From positions 119,983 to 183,982 of the forward strand of contig MU863951.1 of assembly GCA_033296885.1 (NCBI GenBank): a stretch of 64,000 nucleotides of DNA. The letters are read 5' to 3'. Source of the stretch: Triangularia verruculosa. Lineage: Eukaryota > Ascomycota > Sordariomycetes > Sordariales > Podosporaceae. Every line of letters begins with the position of its first letter. Position 1 is the first letter of the stretch. The notes below the pieces were generated by a model. That model was not told where the DNA came from, ran no database searches, and saw nothing but the letters and a program-made list of their open reading frames with translations. A program made the translations under genes and the position numbers. Of this stretch, positions 9,898 to 21,496 are shown piece by piece.

Positions 9898-12814
9898 CTA
9901 TGATTCCTCTACCATCTCCAGTTGCATCCAAGTTTCTCTAATATCCTGTTGTGGGTGGAATGTGGTCCTATCGTATATGTCCATGTTCATGAAATGCGTT
10001 TTGCAGACATCTTCAGCAGTAGGTGTGGGAAATTCTTCACACAAGAACCATCCGCAACACGTCGAATACTCTTTCAGCATGTCCCTCTCCACTAATGGTG
10101 TTTTGAATGTGGCAGATTTTCCTTCCAACCAGTTTTTCAGAGCAGTCATGGAAAAGTTCTCTGACATCCAGCCATCCCCGATTTTAATGCGGCGGTAGGT
10201 GAGCAGCTCGGCTTGGATAGTCGCCCAGAGGAGGGCCAACCTGTGTTTCAGCCGGGGCCACTGGAGCCATTCGTCGTGTAACCTTGCTCCGATCATGCGT
10301 TCTTCGAACTGACAAACTGGGTGATGGGGCTCGGATGTCAGATCCTCATCAGACTGAGGGCTGTCTTCAACAGCTGCGCTGGGGTGTTGATGTGAAGTTG
10401 GACTAGCTGCTTCGAAATCATCAAGAAATGGGTGATGAAAGTCTTGATCAAAACTTGCGTCGAAATATGATACATTTTGATTGTTGGCGGCGTTGTAATG
10501 ATTTTGGTCGAGCTGTCCTTGCATCAGGCTTCCAACAGAGGTCCTTCGTGGTGTTGGCTGGTGATCGTTTTCCCGATCGCGATGCATCCGGAAAATCTCC
10601 GCGATGCAGAGCCAACCAGTGTGGCACTTTGATGTCCAACTTTGTTGGAGGGACACCGGAACTGCTTCCATCAAATCCAACGCATCCAGTGGCCTATGAT
10701 GGCATCGGTCTGGTTCGGCTGTTCCGAGGATGTCTTCCACAGACATGTTCGTCTTCAGTAGCGGATCAGCCCCAATACTCATTAGACAGACCAAAATTGC
10801 AAGAGGTCCAAATAGAGTTTCTCCTGACATTCCCCGGTGTGCAAGGTAGAAGGTCACAACGACCAGAGCATGAAGCGGTCCAAGTTTCAGTTGCAACCCA
10901 CAGTACCCACAACGTCGGACAAACAGGCCACTAAGAGCATCGATATCTGGGGACAATGGTGACCCGTAAATTGCGATGCTGCTGTGGCATATTGCTTGTA
11001 TAGCGGTATGACAGAATGCATGCTTCCAGTCATTCGGGATTCGGGAGTATCCGTTGCGGAAGAGGGCTCGGATGACAGGAGAGTCAGCGTCCCATCTTCC
11101 ACAGTTGCTCTTCTCTTCCCCTGGAAATCGATGCGGTGGGTTGAATGCATTGCTGACCTCCTCAGGGTGGACACTGGTGTGTGAGCGAAGAATGTTGATC
11201 ATGAATTTGTCGAGGAGGGTGTGGTCCAGATCGTCCAGGGGGTGTTTTCGAAGGTACATCTCAGGTGACATATGGACAAGCTGGGTGATGATAAGACAGC
11301 CGGTGTTTGCGCCATCCAAGAAGGTAGCAGCGAGGTGGAATGGGTGGATATCCTCAATCCCTTCAGGTAACACCCACTTTTTCTTTTCCCAGAGAGTGGC
11401 CAACAGCTCCACATTGCCAGACATGATTGCCATTTTCCAAGCATCCAATTCGACTGCCTTTGAATCCTGCCCCACAGATTCTTTGATCAACTGAGGGGAA
11501 AGGGGGAGTGTGTCAGATGGAATGCGGGAAAAGGAGCCATGGGTGATCGACTCATGTATGACCTCAGTATATGAGGAACTTGGGTCCGAAGGCCATTCCT
11601 GCCAAAAGTTGGGGCCGTTGGGGTCGAGGTCGTCTCGCTCAGCATCAGGATTCGAGTCGAGGACGTCGGGGATGCCTTGATAATACACATGCGGGGCGTA
11701 TATCAACCAGCGACAAAGTTGGGATGGCGCTTGCAGTGCCTCCAGCCTCCTGTGAAGTGGCCCGGATGGCGGCGACACAGCAGTGATGTCCATCGGACTG
11801 GAAGCATCAGATGAGCCAAGTGTAAGCGCAGAAATCACTGCAGGCGTCCAGTGCCTTGGCCCTTTGCCCCAATATTTCGCAGTGACAAACGAGTACATGT
11901 AGAAGTCGTGGAAGTAGTCTGTCAAGGTGCTGGAATTGGTTAGAATGCTAGGCATTGTTACCATTGGACGACAAAAGCGAATCTTACATTCGGTCTTCTC
12001 TGCTAGAGATGGTTAACAGCTCCCTGTGGCGCCCCTGTAAAAAGAGACTAGAGCGATCCAGAGCCCGTTTATGATGTATCAGTTTGGTTGTTGGCGATGG
12101 GTCCGATATTTGATGCGCAGACGATGCAGCTCCCGGGCTGAGAATGTTGAGGTAAGGAGGGGTGGTGCCAGCAGTGCCGAATGGAGATGCCTGATCATGG
12201 TATTTGCCGGACGCCTTGACATATGCCACGTAGGGTAGGTTCCATGATGTCAATCTGTAGCTGATGGTCAGTAATGATCCCCACACACACAGAGTAGTTG
12301 ATGGATGACCTACACCCCTGGTGCTATGGGCACCGCTCCATTCTGGTAGTCCTTGCAGATTTTATCATCCAGGTATCTTTTCAGTTGCTTTTTGTCGACA
12401 CCCTTGCCATTGGTAAACTTCACGTCTGAGGTGCTGACTAGAGAGTGAGAGCGCTTTCCGAGAGCTGTCGTGATCTCTTTCTTTTCGCTGGTGAAAGTTC
12501 GTTTGCGAACATCCCATTTTCTGAACCGTGCCCGATATTGGTGTACTCTGTAACATAGAGAGGTTAGAAGTAAGAAGAACATGGGTATCATTGCACCTAT
12601 AGGAGGGGGGAAGAAGTACTGACAGGCCACGGAAATCGTAATTGTCTTGCATGAACTCAGCCACTTGGGCAATGGTCAAGGACTTGCCATCATTGTTTCG
12701 CGCCTCAAGGTAAAGAGCGACGATGACATGTTTTAGACATTCCCAGCGTTGCTCGTAGGGGACACTACGGAACTTGGCGTCCTCGGACTGGGGAAGGAGT
12801 TCGTTGATGTTCAT
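9898..12814 (-). CDS. Clr5-domain protein, four exons
   Basis: Exons on the minus strand are 12814-12624, 12547-12314, 12254-11988 and 11929-9898. Together they encode 907 residues and the frame closes at every junction. Residues ~18-75 (RWECLKHVIVALYLEARNN ... RARFRKWDVRK) match the Clr5 domain, a short fungal helical domain named after a fission-yeast silencing factor and common at the N-terminus of large fungal proteins. The body is unassigned; its helical Leu/Ala/Gly-rich stretches (LHALVVVTFYLAHRGMS, LMSIGADPLL) resemble degenerate ankyrin repeats. Exon 1 ends at an unusual GTCAGT donor (12623), chosen because it alone keeps the Clr5 spacing. A role in chromatin or transcription is only inferred from the domain. 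Confidence 0.82.
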
Positions 12815-13988
12815 TGATGACTGTTGTGTCTTTTCGAGGTTGAGAATCGGAGAGGGTAGGGGAGTGTCGCGGAGAGGTTCGCGGTATTAAGCCTGCAGGT
12901 ACAGCGCGGGCCGCGCTCCTCTGAACAAGGCGACTGAATGCTTCCATTGTGCAGAAAGCCTCGCTTCCTTCCATTTCAGATGTCAAGTTACACGACCGGA
13001 AGTTTGGGCAATACCCGTAACACGTCAGATGGCTACTGACCCACTTCACAAAAGGGCACCCGCCAACCAGAGCCCCGACGAGAGGCTGCTAAGCACTGCC
13101 AAGAGATGCTGCATGTGCCGCAAATCTCAAGTGGAGCCTCTACAAAAGGTGATGGACCACTCAGAAGGTGTACCTAGTCAGAGACCCTGGCCCCAGGTGG
13201 TCCGCAATAACCGACATCGACTTACACCCGTTCACGACACCATAGACAGGTACCGACGACCAGGGACTTCGATCGACGGTCTGATGAGATTTCACCGCTC
13301 AAGGATCCGGGCGTACTTCAGGTTTGGTGCCCAAACCTGCTTCAACAACAACATGGAACCGCGCCTCCAACCCCCTGCCGTGCCTCTCATGGTCTTATGA
13401 CATGATGGGAATGATGTACGACTGTTACATTCGTCCGCTAAAGAGCCAGCTTCCTGCTGGAACCTGGCTCACCGGCATCTTTCATGTTGCCGTTGGCCTC
13501 TCTGTGCACTCGGAGCCTGGCCTCGACTGCAAGAAAGCCGGCCGCCACAACTGTCCGATCATGCTCTCCGATACCTGACTAGGTAGGACTTTTCCTTGCC
13601 TGGTAACGCCTGGCACTTTGATACTGGGCACCTCACTCGTATCTACTACAAAGCAAACATGTACCTGTCCCCTTTCTCAGCTTACCCACAGGGCCAGCGA
13701 GTGACAAGTCCAAGCCATGTCAGTTACTTCAGCACTCCCGGTCTCAGAAGCCTAGCTTCGACCTCGACTTGCCCTGTATTGCAACGGCGCCGTTCAATTG
13801 GTTTGGCTGGCACACCTACCTTGCGCAGAGATGGCACGCTCAACGCATAGGTACTTAAACGTTGTGTTTTCCAGACCTGTTATCCATTCTCCCTCAGTCT
13901 TTGTCACTGAATCTTCATAGTAATCCATTTCGCCAGGTTTCTCATGAGAAAGCATCCTTCATCTACAGCTAAGCATCAACGTCTCAAC
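12815..13988. other. Intergenic region, 1.2 kb
   Basis: No supported gene. Short open stretches exist on the plus strand (13029-13400, 13324-13578, 13596-13850), but none shows a domain, a conserved-looking motif or splice continuity. The pyrimidine-rich run just before 13989 looks like promoter/5' leader of the next gene. Confidence 0.4.
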
Positions 13989-14501
13989 ATGCCCAACGAG
14001 TAGGTGAATTTGTCTTCGCTCTCGTCTTCATGGAGCTATCACACCTCTTCTCCCTTCTTCCTCCATCTCTGTTTTCTCTCAGTTCATCAGTTTGTCTGCT
14101 ACCTCCACGTCTACATGTCTTATTCTAGCATCATCCATGCCAGCCCCTATCCCAACTGTCCAATCTTTAGAGTCTTTGTCCCTAACGTCTCTAAAACAGC
14201 ACGAAGAAGCCCAAATCCTCGAGTATCGCTGCCCGTCATGGCTCCCCTCCAAGGTATTCCGCCTCCATTCGACATGACTCTCATGACGGTTCTGTCGTGA
14301 TTAGTTCCAGCAAGCAAGCGTCGAACCAAACGACACAGTTCCCTAGTCTGCTAGGGATGGGCGCTCAGTTTGAATCGGATGGGTAAGTGACAATTTGGTA
14401 CCCATGGCCTGAGTGGTGGGCTCTTTCTGACGTGCGAGCAATACAGACGAATTGTCCTCAACCCTCCTCAAGTAATCCTTGACTCCGACCTCCGTCCGTG
14501 A
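13989..14501 (+). CDS. Small hypothetical protein, three exons, 82 residues
   Basis: This gene was assembled from splice signals; no single open frame shows it. Exon 1 is 13989-13999 (ATG plus 8 nt), exon 2 is 14200-14382, exon 3 is 14447-14501. Intron 1 (200 nt) has GTAGGT, a CTAAC branch site and a CAG acceptor. Intron 2 (64 nt) has GTAAGT and a CAG acceptor. Both splices keep frame and the total is 249 nt. The product is basic and Ser-rich at the N-terminus (KKPKSSSIAARHGSPPRYS), with a hydrophobic C-terminal motif (RIVLNPPQVILDSDLRP). No signal peptide or known domain is visible. A CT-rich leader precedes the ATG. The function is unknown. The main support is that two good introns preserve one frame of ordered, low-stop sequence. 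Confidence 0.5.
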
Positions 14502-16872
14502 AGGTTATAGTTCTCAGTGGTCCTCTCCTTGGATGAGCGATTACAGGTTCCTCGTCTTCTGGAAGCCAGAATGGGTTTGTTGCAAGGGCAGGAATTGATT
14601 CAGGGTTCATTTTCAGATGGCCGGAACGCTCGCAGTTTAAAGTGTGCCGCTTGGAAAGGTGCCAGGTACGCAGTGTACCTAGGTATCATTCACATCTGTG
14701 CTTATTCAGTCCTTTCTTGTATTTCAAGACACACAAGCCTTCTATCATGGCGGTCATTTTGCAGGAACAACACATGTGTTTGAAGCTACTGTCGAGTAAC
14801 AACTCCCTGTTCAGCGAACATAAGTGGTTGAAACAGCCCTTCGTCTCTCCGAGAGACCAAGGATCAGACCCCGTCCCTCGCCATATGCACAGTACCTTAC
14901 CCGATCTCGCCTTTTTCCAATGTGACTAGGTACCTACGTATCTGTGTTAAACTGTGATTTCAAGATAGTCTTGGAACAACACAGTTGCTCCCTAAAAAGT
15001 TTGGTTAGTTTCTGATGGTTCAAGATTTTGTGCACTTATGTGCAACTCGTTGATTAAGGTACCTAGGTAAGGTATGCTAGTGGCACCATGAATTGTGACT
15101 GGTGAAAGTCCTTACGCCCCTGAACCTTTTGCTAGACCCCTGAAGTAGGGGGGGTCACCGTGTACTGTTGAGGAGTGTCACTGACCGAGGCAATATGGTG
15201 CTTTATCGAAGACCGACGCAGCGAGATCGACACTCGCAGCCACTGAAAAGAGATCTTCACAGATCCAATGCAGTCGATCGCCAAGCTCCGAGGTGCTACT
15301 GTCACACTCGAGGCGGACCGACTCATTCCAGATCACTGGTAACTTCTGGTCGTGTACCCGTTCCATGAGATAGGGCTGGCTAGCTAGGCATCTACGCAGC
15401 ACGTGGATCTATTAACACATGGCAACGAGATTTAAATGGGAATTCATCCATGATGTGGCCAACAGTGGTCGGAAAGTGGTTCAGAAGAATGTCTAACAGC
15501 AATGAAAGAGCGATACAGGCTGACCGAAGCCGGTCCACCCCATATATACCGTGACCTCAACCACTTCCATATACCCCCGCGTACCACCTGCTATCCGCCC
15601 CCACTGGTTCAAGGAGACAGCAAAGGTCAATGCCAACATCATGAAGACATCTTTTCCTCGACATTGGCCCGATCCGATGCCCAATGTGCTAGCTACAAGG
15701 GTTCGCCAACATCGACATCGAACCGCCCAGAGGGCCCAAGAATCCCAGAGAAGCAGGATGACCGGAGCACGCGTCGTCCCAGATGAACTATTGACTCTTG
15801 CCGATCAATGCTACCGTCATATTCTGGAAGGTCTCAGCGGATGGTGTGATGCATGCCAGCTCCAACTTGGCATGTGCGACGGCTGCTGTCATCTGAAGTG
15901 TGGTGCTCAGCTCACTGATATCGGACAACACAGTCCGGTCCGCCCCGTCAATCTAATGCAGGAACATGCAGATGGCGCACCATCAGATATCGTAACGCCG
16001 TCGGGTGTGGCGCGAGAGCCTTATGGCGCTAGGAAAGTCAATTTGTGCACTCGTATCTTGTGCTTTTGTTATCTTTTGGTGAGAAGCTACCTACTCAACG
16101 TTGAATGTGGAGATGAGGTGTGGGCGAAAACACATGTGATGATCAATAGCAATACGTTAGAAGACCATGATATTGCCACTGATGAGGTGACTGGTGTGCC
16201 GAGACTTGGCTCCGAGTTGCATTACTCCAGGACAAGCAGGTCCGGGGGTCTTGGTTGCGGCCTTCCATATAGGCGCGCGGGGTGGTGGTGTTCCGTGCCG
16301 AGGAAATAGAGCATAGAGCGACCCAGGGTCGCAGTGCGTCTCCCCAAAGATGATGGCGTGCGCGAAGGGGCAAGGGTCGGGATCGATATGATGGAATACT
16401 GTTGATATCCGAGACTCGTTGGGCCACCTGATAGGTCAATGCTAGTGCTACCACGGGTGAGATCAACCCCACAATCCCCAGCTTACTTGGAGCCAAGGTA
16501 AAGCCAAGGCGCGCCGTTGGGACCTGCCATTCACGACTTAGCAGTGGTACACGACATGAGGTGGGACCATTGCTGAACAAGGCAGTTCATCGGCTCAGTG
16601 TCACTCCAGCTGCCGCAACGGGATACTTGCCGAGAGACTGTCCAGCCCGGCCCAACATTCAGTAGTCAGAGATCGGCACCAGATTGCCAACCACTATCAC
16701 AGCTCATCATCCAAGCCCCCAAGCACAAAATACCCCAGTGCTACCTCCTCCGACCTCCGGACGGACTCAAAATGGCCGGCCACCCCCGCCCAGAGTCCGG
16801 TCTCTCCCTTCCATTCTTCATCCCATCACCAACTCACTCCTCCTCCGACAAACCACCGTTCGTTGGTTCAAG
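14502..16872. other. Long intergenic region
   Basis: About 2.4 kb without a supported gene. The palindromic word TACCTAGGTA and close variants recur (near 14680, 14930 and 15060). An open stretch at 15551-16309 lacks domains and has composition unlike the neighbours, so it is not called. Its last ~200 bases are probably promoter of the M28 peptidase. Confidence 0.4.
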
Positions 16873-18408
16873 ATGAAGACCACCACCGTCTCCCTCGTCG
16901 CTCTCACCCTGTCGGCCACGGTCGGTGCCACTGGCAACGGCAAGGGGAAGGGCAAAGACAACACTCCCAAGAAGCCTCTTGTCAGCTCGGCCAAGCTCCA
17001 GTCCTTTGTAAACAAGGGTGACCTTCTCCACGACGCCAACAAGTTCCAGTCGTTTGCTACGGCTCACGGTGGTAACCGCGCTTTCGGTAGCGGCGGTCAC
17101 AACGCCACCGTCGACTACATCTACGACACCCTCACGCGCCTCAACTACTACGATGTGGTGAAGCAGCCCTTCACCGAGATCTTCTCGGAAGGCACCGCCG
17201 CTCTCACCATCAATGGCGCCGATGTCCCCGCTTCCATCATGACCTACACCCCCGGCGGCGAGGTTTCGAGCACCCTCGTTGCTGTCCCCAACCTTGGCTG
17301 CACTCCCACCGACTACCCTGCTGAGGTTGCCGGCAAGATTGCCTTTGTGTCCCGTGGCACCTGCTCTTTCGCTGAGAAGTCGTTGAGCGCCAAGGCTGCC
17401 GGTGCCTCTGCCATCGTCATCTACAACAACGTTGCTGGCTCTCTTGCCGGTACTCTCGGCTCTCCCTTCCAGGACTATGCCCCCGTTGTGGGTATTAGCC
17501 AGGAGGATGCCGCTCCTATCCTCGCTGCTCTCTCTGCTGGCCCCGTTGAGGCTGTTGTCGATGTTGATGCCACCGTTGAGCAGCGTGTCAACTACAACGT
17601 CATTGCCGAGACAAAGGGCGGTGATCACGACAACGTCCTTGTCGTCGGTGGCCATTCCGACTCCGTCTCTGCCGGCCCCGGTATCAACGACGATGGTTCT
17701 GGCACCATTGGTATCCTTAACGTTGCCAAGTACTTGAGCAACTTCAGTGTCAAGAACGCTGTTCGTTTTACCTTCTTCGGCGCTGAGGAGTTCGGCCTTC
17801 TCGGGTCCTACTTCTACGTCAAGTCGATCAACAGCTCCGAGACTGAGCTGGCCAAGATTCGCGCCTACCTCAACTTCGACATGATCGCCTCCCCCAACTA
17901 CATTCTCGGCATCTATGACGGTGATGGATCCGCCTTCAACCTTACCGGTCCTTCTGGGTCCGACGTCATCGAGAAGGACTTTGAGGACTTCTTCAAGTCC
18001 AAGCGCTCTCCCTCGGTCCCTACCGAGTTCTCTGGTCGCTCTGACTACGCCGGTTTCATCCAGAACGGTATTCCCTCCGGTGGTCTCTTCACTGGTGCTG
18101 AGGTCCCCAAGACCGAGGCCGAGCAGAAGCTCTTCGGCGGTGAGGCTGGTGTGGCGTATGATGTCAACTACCACAAGGCCGGCGACACGGTCGACAACCT
18201 CAACTGGAAGGCCTTCATCATCAACACTCAGGCCATTGCCCACTCCGTTGCCAAGTATGCCACCAGCTGGAGTGGCTTCCCCGCCGTCAACCTTAACCAG
18301 AGACGGTGGGCCGGTGACAAGGCCAAGGCCATGAAGCGTGCCGTGGGCGTTCACGGGCATGGCGTCCACACCCACTCCGGCCCTTGCGGCGGAGGTGATT
18401 TGATCTAA
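16873..18408 (+). CDS. Secreted M28 aminopeptidase with PA domain (aminopeptidase Y-like)
   Basis: A zinc exopeptidase that removes N-terminal residues from peptides, secreted or vacuolar. It has a single exon and 511 residues. The ATG at 16873 is used because a signal peptide follows directly (MKTTTVSLVALTLSATVGATG). A PA domain occupies about residues 110-240 (RGTCSFAEKSLSAKAAGASA). The peptidase domain carries the M28 metal and catalytic set: His261 (GGHSDS), Asp273 (NDDGSG), Glu305-Glu306 (GAEEFGLLG), Asp336 (NFDMIASPN) and His434 (NYHKAGDT). Several N-X-S/T sites support secretion. The C-terminus ends in a His/Gly tail. Codon use is strongly C-ending, as in highly expressed fungal genes; this also produces a long open frame on the opposite strand. 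Confidence 0.95.
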   Translation: MKTTTVSLVALTLSATVGATGNGKGKGKDNTPKKPLVSSAKLQSFVNKGDLLHDANKFQSFATAHGGNRAFGSGGHNATVDYIYDTLTRLNYYDVVKQPFTEIFSEGTAALTINGADVPASIMTYTPGGEVSSTLVAVPNLGCTPTDYPAEVAGKIAFVSRGTCSFAEKSLSAKAAGASAIVIYNNVAGSLAGTLGSPFQDYAPVVGISQEDAAPILAALSAGPVEAVVDVDATVEQRVNYNVIAETKGGDHDNVLVVGGHSDSVSAGPGINDDGSGTIGILNVAKYLSNFSVKNAVRFTFFGAEEFGLLGSYFYVKSINSSETELAKIRAYLNFDMIASPNYILGIYDGDGSAFNLTGPSGSDVIEKDFEDFFKSKRSPSVPTEFSGRSDYAGFIQNGIPSGGLFTGAEVPKTEAEQKLFGGEAGVAYDVNYHKAGDTVDNLNWKAFIINTQAIAHSVAKYATSWSGFPAVNLNQRRWAGDKAKAMKRAVGVHGHGVHTHSGPCGGGDLI

Positions 18409-19094
18409 GCTCGACAATCTCAGAAAAGGGATCTAGCTTTGGGGATGAAGTCGTGTACATGCTACGGTTATGAAGATAATGTATATATACCTATTTAAAC
18501 AAGATTTATGAAGCCATTTGTTCTTCTTTTTTCTTTCGCCTTTTTGAAGCATCTGGGTTGTGCTCCTTCAGTTCACATGACGCAGGCAATCAAGGGGTTG
18601 ATATTAGCCACCCTCCCTTTTCCCCGGATGGGTAAATTGTAGGTTTGCTGCCTGACCACCCTCTCTCTCCGCTGCAAGCGCTATTCGTAACAATATCTAG
18701 GTACTTCAGCTGAACAAAATCACGCAAGCAATTCCGCTCCAGCACAGATGCGGTAGCGAGAGAAAGTAATCTGTAGCCGTGATTGGGAGGCCGGAGCCGG
18801 GGTAATTCGGATCCGGGCATGCACGATTAAGGTGTGCAGAGCGCGCCAAGGGTTTTCTCAGCATTCATCATGCCATGATTCAACATTGGTACTGAACTGG
18901 ATCCAAAGAGATGTATACACCAACAATTACTACCGACCATTGACCGCAAAGCTCATATCTACCCTGACGAATGACTATATCACTACCTAGCCTATTAAAC
19001 AACGGAATTCACCAATAGGTATCCTTATAAACCGAGTCAAGTCCAGGAAAAACGCCATGAAACAACCTCACACGCAAAACAAAAGAGAGCTCGA
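18409..19094. other. Shared 3' intergenic region
   Basis: Lies between the convergent M28 and M13 peptidase genes. It contains T-rich and AT-rich stretches (about 18480-18545) suitable for 3' end formation of both. No gene seen. Confidence 0.4.
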
Positions 19095-21441
19095 CTAAAA
19101 GATTTCACACCGAGGCTCCTTCTTCGGGCATTTGAAAGCCTCCCTAAAGGCCCGGGAGTTCTCCGCTCCACCGAGAATCCTAAACTGGTCGAGCGGGTGC
19201 TGCCCCGAGGACCGGACAACCTGCGCCTTCTTCGCCGCGCCGTACGCGTTGCACCAGTTGTTGGCGTACGTGACGAAGAACAGCTGCTCATGACTAAACT
19301 CCTCGAGCCCAGGCAGGCTCTGGTCCCACGTCTTGGGCATCGACTTGCGCTCCTTGGCCCAGGCGTCGTAGGCGACGGCGAGACCGCCGGCGTCGGAAAT
19401 GCTCTCGGCCAGCGTCACGTTCCCATCCCCGCTGTATCTCTTCCCGTCTGCTCCAACAACAGAAAACTCCGAGAACTGCTTGGCGAAGCACTGGGCGCGT
19501 TTGTTGTACTCCTCGTCCGTCTTGTCGTCCCACCAGTTGGTCTCGAGCGCGTTTTCGTCCTTGGTCTTTCCCCTGCTGTCGAGCCCGTGAGTGATCTCGT
19601 GTCCGATGATGGCGCCTAGGCCGCCGTATAGTGCCCACTGCGGCAGGTCTGGGTGGAACATGGGCAGCTTGGAGACGCCGGCGGGGATGAGGATGCTGTT
19701 GGAGTTGCTCTCGTACTGGGCATTGGTGATGAGGGTGTGCACCAGTGTCCACTCCTTCTGCGACGTGGGCCTGAGCAGCCCCTTCATGTCGGTGACCACC
19801 TGATACCCCCGGCCTGCCGCGGCGTTGTCAAAGTAGGAATCGGTAATGTTCAACCCGCTGTAAAAGGCGGCCAGGCTGTCGGGGGATGCGGCGTTTGGTT
19901 CCTCCTCTGGGTATCCAATGTTGAGAGCCATTCTCTCCAGCTTTTTGAGGGTGCGCTTCTTTGTTGGCTCGCTCATCCAGGTGAGTTTGTTGACGTGCTC
20001 CTTCATCTCCTCGCGGATGTTGACGGCCAGCTTCGTGGCTGTCGAGCGCGTCAGGTTGTTGTAGCTCGCCTCGACGAAGAAATGACCCAGTGTCCATCGC
20101 AGCGATGAATCCACGTGGTCGATACAAGCTCCGTATTCGTTCGAGGCCGCCTCGCCGCCGACTCCGACCGCCTTGAGCTCTGCAGACTCAACATAGGAGC
20201 CCATTGCGTGGACCATCTTCCAAAAGAGCCATGACTGCAACACAATTTTGCGCTGCTTGTTGACAACCTCCTCCACGCCGGGCCACAGGCCTGGAAGCAA
20301 CACCCTAACAGCCTCTGGCTTGTGGCCCTCGGGGACAAGAGCCGAGACGATCGCATCAAGACCGATCGTGGGTGTCAGCGCAGCGAGATCCTCCATGGAC
20401 ACAACCGTCTACGTGTAGGTCAGTACCACGGCCACAGTGAGCACAACAGGAGGTGTGTCTGCGTACCTTTTTCAAGCGAACCTGGGGGTCCTCCTTCGGA
20501 TCCTCGGCTGCCTTTTGCGCCGCATCAGCCTCGACCAGCTGGCTCAAGAGTTCAGTTTCCAAGGCAAGGATATCGCTTGCAATCGACCTGGCAGTGCGTT
20601 CGTCTATCTTCTCTGGAAACACTGCAGCAAGCGCACCGGCGATCCTGGCTTCCAGCAACGCCACCGTATCATCGTCTTCATAAAGACTGGCCTCTGCAAT
20701 AGACAGCGTGGTGTCAGGAACGTATATGAGGAAACGTTGGAGTTTCTGGGCAGCCGTGTCAGAATGTATGTTGGTCATGGCGCAAGAGACGCCGAAGGGC
20801 ATAACTCACTGGGTTGACGGGATCCGCCATGCGGTTGTAGCGTGCAATTGGGTGAGTCTTTGTACTCCAGGTGCGAATGTTCAACTTCTCCAGCGCGATG
20901 GTGACGGCTTGAAGCCCAGCTTTATCACCCACCGGATCGAAAGGTTCGTCAACAGACTTCATCTCAACGGGCCACTGCTCGTTAAGCCTGGCAATGGCGT
21001 CCTGCAGCGGCTTGATACCAGCTTTTGAGATAGCGGTCGTGTCCATACACGCCTCGTACGACCGTCTCAGCATCTCGAAGTTGTGCTCATCGGCATTGTC
21101 TCTTCGGCTCAGAATGTAAGGCTTGACATTCTTGGCCTCCTCGTACGGACGGCTTAGAATCTCGCGCAGCAGCCTGTAGTTCGGCTTGGCTGCCAGGTCA
21201 ACACCGTTGTCAGGATCGTCGAAATGCTGGTTGAACCCGTAGCAGACCACTAGCAAGGCAAGGTACTTCATGTTAACGATCTACCAACTCGGTGTAATAT
21301 GTACTCTCAGCACTCACTCTCGTCAAAGTTGGTGCAGGGGTCCATATCCCTCCAGTGGGGAGCTAGATTCCCCAGAAGATGTGATGCTGTTTGGATGCAT
21401 GCTGGCGTCGTGCACACCTCGGTGCTCTGAAACTGGCCCAT
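19095..21441 (-). CDS. M13 (neprilysin-family) metallopeptidase, four exons
   Basis: Exons are 21441-21318, 21249-20810, 20745-20467 and 20408-19095, 718 residues, with the frame closed at all junctions. M13 enzymes are zinc endopeptidases that cut short peptides. The zinc motif HEITH lies at residues 551-555 and the third ligand in ESISDAGG is Glu616, the spacing expected for the family. The N-terminal DPCTNFDE and CYGF match the PC-x-DFY/ACGxW start of the M13 ectodomain. Two family features look altered. No membrane anchor or signal precedes the chosen ATG, although a hydrophobic open stretch lies just upstream in the leader. The C-terminus ends CEIF rather than the usual C-x-x-W. It is convergent with the M28 gene. 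Confidence 0.9.
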
Positions 21442-21470
21442 GGTGAGGAAAAAGACGACAAAAGCTAAGG

Positions 21471-21496
21471 GAAAAGAAAAGAAAAGAAAAGAAAAG
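21471..21496. repeat. (GAAAA)n microsatellite
   Basis: Five units of GAAAA on the plus strand. On the minus strand this is a TTTTC pyrimidine tract about 30 nt upstream of the M13 start codon, as is common in fungal 5' leaders. Confidence 0.9.

Noticed and set aside
15551..16309. 252-codon plus-strand frame in the long intergenic region
   Set aside because: Irregular composition, no motif, no splice support; could be chance. Conservation would be needed to revive it.
16834..18417. 527-codon open frame on the minus strand opposite the M28 aminopeptidase
   Set aside because: It mirrors a highly biased, C-ending coding strand. The product is low-complexity Val/Gly/Asp-rich with no domain, while the plus strand encodes a complete peptidase.
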